A stretch of 64,000 bases of DNA from Nematostella vectensis (Eukaryota > Cnidaria > Anthozoa > Actiniaria > Edwardsiidae), in NCBI RefSeq assembly GCF_932526225.1, contig NC_064038.1:560001-624000 (forward strand). Reading direction: 5' to 3'. Under the pieces are notes generated by a model. The model was not told the origin of the DNA, did no database searches, and saw only the letters and a program-made list of their open reading frames with translations. The translations under genes and the position numbers were made by a program. Shown piece after piece: positions 45,477 through 59,540 of this stretch (positions are counted from its first letter, which is position 1; every line of letters starts with the position of its first letter).

Positions 45477-47485
45477 TACACATATAGAACTTGTAATGAA
45501 AAGAAAGAAAAAAAATATATATATGCAGTCAAACAACAGAATTGCATGATAACCTTGAATATATTGAATAAAGGAATGCAAAAAACACCTTTTGTACTAG
45601 TTGCTTGAATTGACCCTTGGCTTTTTTTAGCTGAATTCCCCTCCCCCTCTAAAAAAGAAAATAATAATAATAATAATAATAGAAGAAAACTAAAAAGAAA
45701 ACAAATACAACAGAGACCCCCAACAACAATTTTGATTTTTTTTTTACTTTCCTTTAAAAGGGGAGTGTCATGGTTCAGAGATTTGCAATTGCTCTAGAGC
45801 CCGGACACAATGAACTTTAGTGAAATTCTAATACTGACTTATGAGCTTTTGGTACATGTGGGAGACTTTAAACAAAACAAAAAAAATGACCACAAACTGT
45901 CCATTAATATAGTTTTCTATATAATATTGCATATTATTTAATAAGGTATTGACAGCTTTTAAAAAGTTCAACTGTTTGTAGACACTTAAAAGCCTACAAT
46001 AAACACTGACTCCAGACATGCGCAGTACTATGCTGCTGCCCCTTTAAAGTAAAATACAGCTTTACTTAGTCAGCGTAGACAATATTGTGGATTTTGGCAA
46101 TATTTTAATATGAATATGTCAATATTCTCCCCCCTTACGTCTTTATTTCTATTTATTTTATGCTTTTCACATGATACCAAAACAGCGTCTTTTTTCTTCG
46201 CTAATTTGATGTCATGTACACAATAAAAGAGATGCGCCCGTGCGCATGGCGAGTCCCCAAGGGACCCAAGACGCCCAAATAGACCTCTATTTTTTGTCAT
46301 CCACAATCTCGGCGAGCTGTGCGTGGCGTAACCGTATTACAGGCCTGGGATCCTAATTATTGTCCTCCCCATTAATGCGCGGGTTGGGATAACCTTGCAA
46401 GAGTGTTGTACAGCATATTCGCTCGGAAATATCGTTGCTTGGGGCCTTCGGGTTCTTTACAGCCTTCCGTAAAAGCCTTGTGCTGCCATACCGATTGGGT
46501 AATCCGTATGTATGGTTTCCGTTTTGTTCTTCAGACCGGGTTCGATCCCAGGCCAATGGGCTTTTTTTTTTAATTCGTTTTTTTTTCTTTGTGCTGGACT
46601 TCCTTAATACTGATAGGTTTTGCGCAAAAATAATAAAAAAAGTGAGTTTGCAAAATAAGCTTGCTAGATTTATTGATTATATGTATTCAATTTGTTCCTA
46701 GGAAGTTAACAAAAAACACAAAGCAAAGAGTTTGAGGAAGTAAACAAGTATGTGAACTTTAATGTTCTATTTGAAGGGGTGCATTTTGTACAGGGAAGCA
46801 TACATAGAATGCTTAACTGGTGGAGAGGGAAGAGGTAAAAGTTTATTGAGCATAATTTCAACAATAGCAGGGGGAAGAGAGGGGCACTCTCTTCATACAA
46901 TATTGCAGTTGTTACCTATTATTAAATAAGTTTGTAACATGTCTTTGTTTATTAAGCAAGGTCTATTTCTGAGACAAGCAAACTCAAGTAAGGCTGTTGA
47001 AATAACAGGTGAGTGTTAAAAGAAAAACAATTATCTGATTAGAAAACTACTGTAGATTCCTTTGCACCAAAATAAGAACAAACTTCATTTTTTTTGTTAT
47101 TTATGAGGAACGAGATGAGCTCTACAAAGCCATAAAGAAATATGTATTGCTCATCTAAATTATACAAGTAAATGATAATATTAAAAAAGAATTACTGTAA
47201 GTAATTAGAGTGGTTTTCATTAACCCGTGAAACAAAGTGTGATAGTTAAACGGTAATAGTTAGTAAAACACAAAAAAGAACAATAGAATCAGATCACCAC
47301 AAAGTGTAATACGCTAAAGCGTAGTTCACGGGTTAATGAAGGTTTTGACATTTCAACCTTACGTCCACATGAAAGTAATGCCTAATATCGAGTGCCCTAC
47401 AGTAAGTGTTTTGCAGTCAAGTTGTTTTCTGTTAGTAGGTAAAAAAATATTCTAAATAATAGTAATCATAGCTATGGTCACCACT
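45477..47485 (+). repeat. Array unit 21
   Basis: With unit 22 has gcaattgctctag and cattaatatag. The island has ggatcctaattattg, a change that puts a stop in the minus-strand ORF seen in other units. A box 46324-46334, B box 46539-46549, T10 46562-46571. Confidence 0.95.
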
Positions 47486-49494
47486 TACACATATAGAACT
47501 TGTAATGAAAAGAAAGAAAAAAAATATATATATGCAGTCAACCAACAGAATTGCATGATAACCTTGAATATATTGAATAAAGGACTGCAAAAAACACCTT
47601 TTGTACTAGTTGCTTGAATTGACCCTTGGCTATTTTTAGCTGAATTCCCCTCCCCCTCTAAAAAAGAAAATAATAATAATAATAATAATAGAAGAAAACT
47701 AAAAAGAAAACAAATACAACAGAGACCCCCAACAACAATTTTGATTTTTTTTTACTTTCCTTTAAAAGGGGAGTGTCATGGTTCAGAGATTTGCAATTGC
47801 TCTAGAGCCCGGACACAATGAACTTCAGTGAAATTCTAATACTGACTTATGAGCTTTTGGTACATGTGGGAGACTTTAAACAAAACAAAAAAAATGACCA
47901 CAAACTGTCCATTAATATAGTTTTCTATATAATATTGCATATTATTTAATAAGGTATTGACAGCTTTTAAAAAGTTCAACTGTTTGTAGACACTTAAAAG
48001 CCTACAATAAACACTGACTCCAGACATGCGCAGTACTATGCTGCTGCCCCTTTAAAGTAAAATACAGCTTTACTTAGTCAGCGTAGACAATATTGTGGAT
48101 TTTGGCAATATTTTAATATGAATATGTCAATATTCCCCCCCCTTACGTCTTTATTTCTATTTATTTTATGCTTTTCACATGATACCAAAACAGCGTCTTT
48201 TTTCTTCGCTAATTTGATGTCATGTACACAATAAAAGAGATGCGCCAGTGCGCATGGCGAGTCCCCAAGGGACCCAAGACACCCAAATAGACCTCTATTT
48301 TTTGTCATCCACAATCTCGGCGAGCTGTGCGTGGCGTAACCGTATTACAGGCCTGGGATCCTGGTTATTGTCCTCCCCATTAATGCGCGGGTTGGGATAA
48401 CCTTGCAAGAGTGTTGTACAGCATATTCGCTCGGAAATATCGTTGCTTGGGGCCTTCGGGTTCTTTACAGCCTTCCGTAAAAGCCTTGTGCTGCCATACC
48501 GATTGGGTAATCCGTATGTATGGTTTCCGTTTTGTTCTTCAGACCGGGTTCGATCCCAGGCCAATGGGCTTTTTTTTTTTAATTCGTTTTTTTTTCTTTG
48601 TGCTGGACTTCCTTAATACTGATAGGTTTTGCGCAAAAATAATAAAAAAAGTGAGTTTGCAAAATAAGCTTGCTAGATTTATTGATTATATGTATTCAAT
48701 TTGTTCCTAGGAAGTTAACAAAAAACACAAAGCAAAGAGTTTGAGGAAGTAAACAAGTATGTGAACTTTAATGTTCTATTTGAAGGGGTGCATTTTGTAC
48801 AGGGAAGCATACATAGAATGCTTAACTGGTGGAGAGGGAAGAGGTAAAAGTTTATTGAGCATAATTTCAACAATAGCAGGGGGAAGAGAGGGGCACTCTC
48901 TTCATACAATATTGCAGTTGTTACCTATTATTAAATAAGTTTGTAACATGTCTTTGTTTATTAAGCAAGGTCTATTTCTGAGACAAGCAAACTCAAGTAA
49001 GGCTGTTGAAATAACAGGTGAGTGTTAAAAGAAAAACAATTATCTGATTAGAAAACTACTGTAGATTCCTTTGCACCAAAATAAGAACAAACTTCATTTT
49101 GTTTGTTATTTATGAGGAACGAGATGAGCTCTACAAAGCCATAAAGAAATATGTATTGCTCATCTAAATTATACAAGTAAATGATAATATTAAAAAAGAA
49201 CTACTGTAAGTAATTAGAGTGGTTTTCATTAACCCGTGAAACAAAGTGTGATAGTTAAACGGTAATAGTTAGTAAAACACAAAAAAGAACAATAGAATCA
49301 GATCACCACAAAGTGTAATACGCTAAAGCGTAGTTCACGGGTTAATGAAGGTTTTGACATTTCAACCTTACATCCACATGAAAGTAATGCCTAATATCGA
49401 GTGCCCTACAGTAAGTGTTTTGCAGTCAAGTTGTTTTCTGTTAGTAGGTAAAAAAATATTCTAAATAATAGTAATCATAGCTATGGTCACCACT
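47486..49494 (+). repeat. Array unit 22
   Basis: Sister of unit 21. The island starts gcgccagtgcgc and has gacacccaa. A box 48332-48342, B box 48547-48557, T11 48570-48580. Confidence 0.95.
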
Positions 49495-51509
49495 TACACA
49501 TATAGAACTTGTAATGAAAAGAAAGAAAATATATATATATATATGCAGTCAAACAACAGAATTGCATGATAACCTTGAATATATTGAATAAAGGACTGCA
49601 AAAAACATCTTTTGTACTAGTTGCTTGAATTGACCATTGGCTATTTTTAGCTGAATTCCCCTCCCCCTCTAAAAAAGAAAATAATAATAATAATAATAAT
49701 AATAGAAGAAAACTAAAAAGAAAACAAATACAACAGAGACCCCCAACAACAATTTTGATTTTTTTTTTTACTTTCCTTTAAAAGGGGAGTGTCATGGTTC
49801 AGAGATTTGCAATAGCTCTAGAGCCCGGACACAATGAACTTTAGTGAAATTCTAATACTGACTTATGAGCTTTTGGTACATGTGGGAGACTTTAAACAAA
49901 ACAAAAAAAATGACCACAAACTGTCCATTAACATAGTTTTCTATATAATATTGCATATTATTTAATAAGGTATTGACAGCTTTTAAAAAGTTCAACTGTT
50001 TGTAGACACTTAAAAGCCTACAATAAACACTGACTCCAGACATGCGCAGTACTATGCTGCTGCCCCTTTAAAGTAAAATACAGCTTTACTTAGTCAGCGT
50101 AGACAATATTGTGGATTTTGGCAATATTTTAATATGAATATGTCAATATTCTCCCCCCTTACGTCTTTATTTCTATTTATTTTATGCTTTTCACATGATA
50201 CCAAAACAGCGTCTTTTTTCTTCGCTAATTTGATGTCATGTACACAATAAAAGAGATGCGCCCGTGCGCATGGCGAGTCCCCAAGGGACCCAAGACGCCC
50301 AAATAGACCTCTATTTTTTGTCATCCACAATCTCGGCGAGCTGTGCGTGGCGTAACCGTATTACAGGCCTGGGATCCTGATTATTGTCCTCCCCATTAAT
50401 GCGCGGGTTGGGATAACCTTGCAAGAGTGTTGTACAGCATATTCGCTCGGAAATATCGTTGCTTGGGGCCTTCGGGTTCTTTACAGCCTTCCGTAAAAGC
50501 CTTGTGCTGCCATACCGATTGGGTAATCCGTATGTATGGTTTCCGTTTTGTTCTTCAGACCGGGTTCGATCCCAGGCCAATGGGCTTTTTTTTTTAATTC
50601 GTTTTTTTTTCTTTGTGCTGGACTTCCATAATACTGATAGGTTTTGCGCAAAAATAATAAAAAAAGTGAGTTTGCAAAATAAGCTTGCTAGATTTATTGA
50701 TTATATGTATTCAATTTGTTCCTAGGAAGTTAACAAAAAACACAAAGCAAAGAGTTTGAGGAAGTAAACAAGTATGTGAACTTTAATGTTCTATTTGAAG
50801 GGGTGCATTTTGTACAGGGAAGCATACATAGAATGCTTAACTGGTGGAGAGGGAAGAGGTAAAAGTTTATTGAGCATAATTTCAACAATAGCAGGGGGAA
50901 GAGAGGGGCACTCTCTTCATACAATATTGCAGTTGTTACCTATTATTAAATAAGTTTGTAACATGTCTTTGTTTATTAAGCAAGGTCTATTTCTGAGACA
51001 AGCAAACTCAAGTAAGGCTGTTGAAATAACAGGTGAGTGTTAAAAGAAAAACAATTATCTGATTAGAAAACTACTGTAGATTCCTTTGCACCAAAATAAG
51101 AACAAACTTCATTTTGTTTGTTATTTATGAGGAACGAGATGAGCTCTACAAAGCCATAAAGAAATATGTATTGCTCATCTAAATTATACAAGTAAATGAT
51201 AATATTAAAAAAGAACTACTGTAAGTAATTAGAGTGGTTTTCATTAACCCGTGAAACAAAGTGTGATAGTTAAACGGTAATAGTTAGTAAAACACAAAAA
51301 AGAACAATAGAATCAGATCACCACAAAGTGTAATACGCTAAAGCGTAGTTCACGGGTTAATAAAGGTTTTGACATTTCAACCTTACGTCCACATGAAAGT
51401 AATGCCTAATATCGAGTGCCCTACAGTAAGTGTTTTGCAGTCAAGTTGTTTTCTGTTAGTAGGTAAAAAAATATTCTAAATAATAGTAATCATAGCTATG
51501 GTCACCACT
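49495..51509 (+). repeat. Array unit 23
   Basis: Belongs to the ggttcagag/cccggacac group with units 21, 22, 24 (cccgtacac there) and 26. A box 50348-50358, B box 50563-50573, T10 50586-50595. Confidence 0.95.
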
Positions 51510-53518
51510 TACACATATAGAACTTGTAATGAAAAGAAAGAAAAAATATATATATATGCAGTCAAACAACAGAATTGCATGATAACCTTGAATATATTGA
51601 ATAAAGGACTGCAAAAAACACCTTTTGTACTAGTTGCTTGAATTGACCCTTGGCTATTTTTAGCTGAATTCCCCTCCCCCTCTAAAAAAGAAAATAATAA
51701 TAATAATAATAATAGAAGAAAACTAAAAAGAAAACAAATACAACAGAGACCCCCAACAACAATTTTGATTTTTTTTTACTTTCCTTTAAAAGGGGAGTGT
51801 CATGGTTCAGAGATTTGCAATAGCTCTAGAGCCCGTACACAATGAACTTTAGTGAAATTCTAATACTGACTTATGAGCTTTTGGTACATGTGGGAGACTT
51901 TAAACAAAACAAAAAAAATGACCACAAACTGTCCATTAACATAGTTTTCTATAAAATATTGCATATTATTTAATAAGGTATTGACAGCTTTTAAAAAGTT
52001 CAACTGTTTGTAGACACTTAAAGCCTACAATAAACACTGACTCCAGACATGCGCAGTACTATGCTGCTGCAACTTTAAAGTAAAATACAGCTTTACTTAG
52101 TCAGCGTAGACAATATTGTGGATTTTGGCAATATTTTAATATGAATATGTCAATATTCTCCCCCCTTACGTCTTTATTTCTATTTATTTTATGCTTTTCA
52201 CATGATACCAAAACAGCGTCTTTTTTCTTCGCTAATTTGATGTCATGTACACAATAAAAGAGATGCGCCCGTGCGCATGGCGAGTCCCCAAGGGACCCAA
52301 GACGCCCAAATAGACCTCTATTTTTTGTCATCCACAATCTCGGCGAGCTGTGCGTGGCGTAACCGTATTACAGGCCTGGGATCCTGGTTATTGTCCTCCC
52401 CATTAATGCGCGGGTTGGGATAACCTTGCAAGAGTGTTGTACAGCATATTCGCTCGGAAATATCGTTGCTTGGGGCCTTCGGGTTCTTTACAGCCTTCCG
52501 TAAAAGCCTTGTGCTGCCATACCGATTGGGTAATCCGTATGTATGGTTTCCGTTTTGTTCTTCAGACCGGGTTCGATCCCAGGCCAATGGGCTTTTTTTT
52601 TTTAATTCGTTTTTTTTTTCTTTGTGCTGGACTTCCTTAATACTGATAGGTTTTGCGCAAAAATAATAAAAAAAGTGAGTTTGCAAAATAAGCTTGCTAG
52701 ATTTATTGATTATATGTATTCAATTTGTTCCTAGGAAGTTAACAAAAAACACAAAGCAAAGAGTTTGAGGAAGTAAACAAGTATGTGAACTTTAATGTTC
52801 TATTTGAAGGGGTGCATTTTGTACAGGGAAGCATACATAGAATGCTTAACTGGTGGAGAGGGAAGAGGTAAAAGTTTATTGAGCATAATTTCAACAATAG
52901 CAGGGGGAAGAGAGGGGCACTCTCTTCATACAATATTGCAGTTGTTACCTATTATTAAATAAGTTTGTAACATGTCTTTGTTTATTAAGCAAGGTCTATT
53001 TCTGAGACAAGCAAACTCAAGTAAGGCTGTTGAAATAACAGGTGAGTGTTAAAAGAAAAACAATTATTTGATTAGAAAACTACTGTAGATTCCTTTGCAC
53101 CAAAATAAGAACAAACTTCATTTTGTTTGTTATTTATGAGGAACGAGATGAGCTCTACAAAGCCATAAAGAAATATGTATTGCTCATCTAAATTATACAA
53201 GTAAATGATAATATTAAAAAAGAACTACTGTAAGTAATTAGAGTGGTTTTCATTAACCCGTGAAACAAAGTGTGATAGTTAAACGGTAATAGTTAGTAAA
53301 ACACAAAAAAGAACAATAGAATCAGATCACCACAAAGTGTAATACGCTAAAGCGTAGTTCACGGGTTAATAAAGGTTTTGACATTTCAACCTTACGTCCA
53401 CATGAAAGTAATGCCTAATATCGAGTGCCCTACAGTAAGTGTTTTGCAGTCAAGTTGTTTTCTGTTAGTAGGTAAAATAATATTCTAAATAATAGTAATC
53501 ATAGCTATGGTCACCACT
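51510..53518 (+). repeat. Array unit 24
   Basis: Private changes ctgctgcaactttaaag and acacttaaagcc. A box 52355-52365, B box 52570-52580, T11 52593-52603. Confidence 0.95.
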
Positions 53519-55523
53519 TACACATATAGAACTTGTAATGAAAAGAAAGAAAAAAAATATATATATGCAGTCAAACAACAGAATTGCATGATAACCTTGA
53601 ATATATTGAATAAAGGACTGCAAAAAACATCTTTTGTACTAGTTGCTTGAATTGACCATTGGCTATTTTTAGCTGAATTCCCCTCCCCCTCTAAAAAAGA
53701 AAATAATAATAATAATAATAGAAGAAAACTAAAAAGAAAACAAATACAACAGAGACCTCCACCAACAATTTTGATTTTTTTTACTTTCCTTTAAAAGGGG
53801 AGTGTCATGGTTAAGAGATTTGCAATAGCTCTAGAGCCCTGACACAATGAACTTCAGTGAAATTCTAATACTGACTTATGAGCTTTTGGTACATGTGGGA
53901 GACTTTAAACAAAACAAAAAAATTACCACAAACTGTCCATTAAAATAGTTTTCTATATAATATTGCATATTATTTAATAAGGTATTGACAGCTTTTAAAA
54001 AGTTCAACTGTTTGTAGACACTTAAAAGCCTACAATAAACACTGACTCCAGACATGCGCAGTACTATGCTGCTGCCCCTTTAAAGTAAAATACAGCTTTA
54101 CTTAGTCAGCGTAGACAATATTGTGGATTTTGGCAATATTTTAATATGAATATGTCAATATTCTCCCCCCTTACGTCTTTATTTCTATTTATTTTATACT
54201 TTTCACATGATACCAAAACAGCGTCTTTTTTCTTCGCTAATTTGATGTCATGTACACAATAAAAGAGATGCGCCCGTGCGCATGGCGAGTCCCCAAGGGA
54301 CCCAAGACGCCCAAATAGACCTCTATTTTTTGTCATCCACAATCTCGGCGAGCTTTGCGTGGCGTAACCGTATTACAGGCCTGGGATCCTGGTTATTGTC
54401 CTCCCCATTAATGCGCGGGTTGGGATAACCTTGCAAGAGTGTTGTACAGCATATTCGCTCGGAAATATCGGTTCTTGGGGCCTTCGGGTTCTTTACAGCC
54501 TTCCGTAAAAGCCTTGTGCTGCCATACCGATTGGGTAATCCGTATGTATGGTTTCCGTTTTGTTCTTCATACCGGGTTCGATCCCAGGCCAATGGGCTTT
54601 TTTTTTTAATTCGTTTTTTTTTTTCTTTGTGCTAGACTTCCTTAATCCTGATAGGTTTTGCGCAAAAATAATAAAAAAAGTGAGTTTGCAAAATAAGCTT
54701 GCTAGATTTATTGATTATATGTATTCAATTTGTTCCTAGGAAGTTAACAAAAAACACAAAGCAAAGAGTTTGAGGAAGTAAACAAGTATGTGAACTTTAA
54801 TGTTCTATTTGAAGGGGTGCATTTTGTACAGGGAAGCATACATAGAATGCTTAACTGGTGGAGAGGGAAGAGGTAAAAGTTTATTGAGCATAATTTCAAC
54901 AATAGCAGGGGGAAGAGAGGGGCACTCTCTTCATACAATATTGCAGTTGTTACCTATTATTAAATAAGTTTGTAACATGTCTTTGTTTATTAAGCAAGGT
55001 CTATTTCTGAGACAAGCAAACTCAAGTAAGGCTGTTGAAATAACAGGTGAGTGTTAAAAGAAAAACAATTATCTGATTAGAAAACTACTGTAGATTCCTT
55101 TGCACCAAAATAAGAACAAACTTCATTTTGTTTGTTATTTATGAGGAACGAGATGAGCTCTACAAAGCCATAAAGAAATATGTATTGCTCATCTAAATTA
55201 TACAAGTAAATGATAATATTAAAAAAGAACTACTGTAAGTAATTAGAGTGGTTTTCATTAACCCGTGAAACAAAGTGTGATAGTTAAACGGTAATAGTTA
55301 GTAAAACACAAAAAAGAACAATAGAATCAGATCACCACAAAGTGTAATACGCTAAAGCGTAGTTCACGGGTTAATGAAGGTTTTGACATTTCAACCTTAC
55401 ATCCACATGAAAGTAATGCCTAATATCGAGTGCCCTACAGTAAGTGTTTTGCAGTCAAGTTGTTTTCTGTTAGTAGGTAAAAAAATATTCTAAATAATAG
55501 TAATCATAGCTATGGTCACCACT
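53519..55523 (+). repeat. Array unit 25
   Basis: Lacks the ggttcagag variant of its neighbours, so variant groups are interleaved here. A box 54360-54370, B box 54575-54585, T10 54598-54607. Confidence 0.95.
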
Positions 55524-57538
55524 TACACATATAGAACTTGTAATGAAAAGAAAGAAAAAATATATATATATGCAGTCAAACAACAGAATTGCATGATAAC
55601 CTTGAATATATTGAATAAAGGACTGCAAAAAACACCTTTTGTACTAGTTGCTTGAATTGACCCTTGGCTATTTTTAGCTGAATTCCCCTCCCCCTCTAAA
55701 AAAGAAAATAATAATAATAATAATAATAATAATAGAAGAAAACTAAAAAGAAAACAAATACAACAGAGACCCCCAACAACAATTTTGATTTTTTTTTTAC
55801 TTTCCTTTAAAAGGGGAGTGTCATGGTTCAGAGATTTGCAATAGCTCTAGAGCCCGGACACAATGAACTTTAGTGAAATTCTAATACTGACTTATGAGCT
55901 TTTGGTACATGTGGGAGACTTTAAACAAAACAAAAAAAATGACCACAAACTGTCCATTAACATAGTTTTCTATATAATATTGCATATTATTTAATAAGGT
56001 ATTGACAGCTTTTAAAAAGTTCAACTGTTTGTAGACACTTAAAAGCCTACAATAAACACTGACTCCAGACATGCGCAGTACTATGCTGCTGCCCCTTTAA
56101 AGTAAAATACAGCTTTACTTAGTCAGCGTAGACAATATTGTGGATTTTGGCAATATTTTAATATGAATATGTCAATATTCTCCCCCCTTACGTCTTTATT
56201 TCTATTTATTTTATGCTTTTCACATGATACCAAAACAGCGTCTTTTTTCTTCGCTAATTTGATGTCATGTACACAATAAAAGAGATGCGCCCGTGCGCAT
56301 GGCGAGTCCCCAAGGGACCCAAGACGCCCAAATAGACCTCTATTTTTTGTCATCCACAATCTCGGCGAGCTGTGCGTGGCGTAACCGTATTACAGGCCTG
56401 GGATCCTGGTTATTGTCCTCCCCATTAATGCGCGGGTTGGGATAACCTTGCAAGAGTGTTGTACAGCATATTCGCTCGGAAATATCGGTGCTTGGGGCCT
56501 TCGGGTTCTTTACAGCCTTCCGTAAAAGCCTTGTGCTGCCATACCGATTGGGTAATCCGTATGTATGGTTTCCGTTTTGTTCTTCAGACCGGGTTCGATC
56601 CCAGGCCAATGGGCTTTTTTTTTTAATTCGTTTTTTTTTCTTTGTGCTGGACTTCATTAATACTGATAGGTTTTGCGCAAAAATAATAAAAAAAGTGAGT
56701 TTGCAAAATAAGCTTGCTAGATTTATTGATTATATGTATTCAATTTGTTCCTAGGAAGTTAACAAAAAACACAAAGCAAAGAGTTTGAGGAAGTAAACAA
56801 GTATGTGAACTTTAATGTTCTATTTGAAGGGGTGCATTTTGTACAGGGAAGCATACATAGAATGCTTAACTGGTGGAGAGGGAAGAGGTAAAAGTTTATT
56901 GAGCATAATTTCAACAATAGCAGGGGGAAGAGAGGGGCACTCTCTTCATACAATATTGCAGTTGTTACCTATTATTAAATAAGTTTGTAACATGTCTTTG
57001 TTTATTAAGCAAGGTCTATTTCTGAGACAAGCAAACTCAAGTAAGGCTGTTGAAATAACAGGTGAGTGTTAAAAGAAAAGCAATTATCTGATTAGAAAAC
57101 TACTGTAGATTCCTTTGCACCAAAATAAGAACAAACTTCATTTTGTTTGTTATTTATGAGGAACGAGATGAGCTCTACAAAGCCATAAAGAAATATGTAT
57201 TGCTCATCTAAATTATACAAGTAAATGATAATATTAAAAAAGAACTACTGTAAGTAATTAGAGTGGTTTTCATTAACCCGTGAAACAAAGTGTGATAGTT
57301 AAACGGTAATAGTTAGTAAAACACAAAAAAGAACAATAGAATCAGATCACCACAAAGTGTAATACGCTAAAGCGTAGTTCACGGGTTAATAAAGGTTTTG
57401 ACATTTCAACCTTACGTCCAAATGAAAGTAATGCCTAATATCGAGTGCCCTACAGTAAGTGTTTTGCAGTCAAGTTGTTTTCTGTTAGTAGGTAAAAAAA
57501 TATTCTAAATAATAGTAATCATAGCTATGGTCACCACT
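55524..57538 (+). repeat. Array unit 26
   Basis: ggttcagag/cccggacac group, with a longer AAT tract than usual. A box 56377-56387, B box 56592-56602, T10 56615-56624. Confidence 0.95.
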
Positions 57539-59540
57539 TACACATATAAAACTTGTAATGAAAAGAAAGAAAATATATATATATGCAGTCAAACAACAGA
57601 ATTGCATGATAACCTTGAATATATTGAATAAAGGACTGCAAAAAACATCTTTTGTACTAGTTGCTTGAATTGACCATTGGCTATTTTTAGCTGAATTCCC
57701 CTCCCCCTCTAAAAAGGAAAATAATAATAATAATAATAGAAGAAAACTAAAAAGAAAACAAATACAACAGAGACCCCCACCAACAATTTTGATTTTTTTT
57801 ACTTTCCTTTAAAAGGGGAGTGTCATGGTTAAGAGATTTGCAATAGCTCTAGAGCCCTGACACAATGAACTTCAGTGAAATTCTAATACTGACTTATGAG
57901 CTTTTGGTACATGTGGGAGACTTTAAACAAAACAAAAAAAATGACCACAAACTGTCCATTAAAATAGTTTTCTATATAATATTGCATATTATTTAATAAG
58001 GTATTGACAGCTTTTAAAAAGTTCAACTGTTTGTAGACACTTAAAAGCCTACAATAAACACTGACTCCAGACATGCGCAGTACTATGCTGCTGCCCCTTT
58101 AAAGTAAAATACAGCTTTACTTAGTCAGCGTAGACAATATTGTGGATTTTGTCAATATTTTAATATGAATATGTCAATATTCTCCCCCCTTACGTCTTTA
58201 TTTCTATTTATTTCATGCTTTTCACATGATACCAAAACAGCGTATTTTTTCTTCGCTAATTTGATGTCATGTACACAATAAAAGAGATGCGCCCGTGCAC
58301 ATGGCGAGTCCCCAAGGGACCCAAGACGCCCAAATAGACCTCTATTTTTTGTCATCCACAATCTCGGCGAGCTGTGCGTGGCGTAACCGTATTACAGGCC
58401 TGGGATCCTGGTTATTGTCCTCCCCATTAATGCGCGGGTTGGGATAACCTTGCAAGAGTGTTGTACAGCATATTCGCTCGGAAATATCGGTGCTTGGGGC
58501 CTTCGGGTTCTTTACAGCCTTCCGTAAAAGCCTTGTGCTGCCATACCGATTGGGTAATCCGTATGTATGGTTTCCGTTTTGTTCTTCAGACCTGGTTCGA
58601 TCCCAGGCCAATGGGCTTTTTTTTTTAATTCGTTTTTTTTTCTTTGTGCTGGACTTCCTTAATCCTGATAGGTTTTGCGCAAAAATAATAAAAAAAGTGA
58701 GTTTGCAAAATAAGCTTGCTAGATTTATTGATTATATGTATTCAATTTGTTCCTAGGAAGTTAACAAAAAACACAAAGCAAAGAGTTTGAGGAAGTAAAC
58801 AAGTATGTGAACTTTAATACTCTGTTTGAAGGGGTGCATTTTGTACAGGGAAGCATACATAGAATGCTTAACTGGTGGAGAGGGAAGAGGTAAAAGTTTA
58901 TTGAGCATAATTTCAACAATAGCAGGGGGAAGAGAGGGGCACTCTCTTCATACAATATTGCAGTTGTTACCTATTATTAAATAAGTTTGTAACATGTCTT
59001 TGTTTATTAAGCAAGGTCTATTTCTGAGACAAGCAAACTCAAGTAAGGCTGTTGAAATAACAGGTGAGTGTTAAAAGAAAAACAATTATCTGATTAGAAA
59101 ACTACTGTAGATTCCTTTGCACCAAAATAAGAACAAACTTCATTTTGTTTGTTATTTATGAGGAACGAGATGAGCCCTACAAAGCCATAAAGAAATATGT
59201 ATTGCTCATCTAAATTATACAAGTAAATGATAATATTAAAAAAGAACTACTGTAAGTAATTAGAGTGGTTTTCATTAACCCGTGAAACAAAGTGTGATAG
59301 TTAAACGGTAATAGTTAGTAAAACACAAAAAAGAACAATAGAATCAGATCACCACAAAGTGTAATACGCTAAAGCGTAGTTCACGGGTTAATGAAGGTTT
59401 TGACATTTCAACCTTACGTCCACATGAAAGTAATGCCTAATATCGAGTGCCCTACAGTAAGTGTTTTGCAGTCAAGTTGTTTTCTGTTAGTAGGTAAAAA
59501 AATATTCTAAATAATAGTAATCATAGCTATGGTCACCACT
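57539..59540 (+). repeat. Array unit 27
   Basis: Arm of the first island hairpin is broken (gcacat). A box 58379-58389, B box 58594-58604 with a T just before it (ctggttcg), T10 58617-58626. Confidence 0.95.
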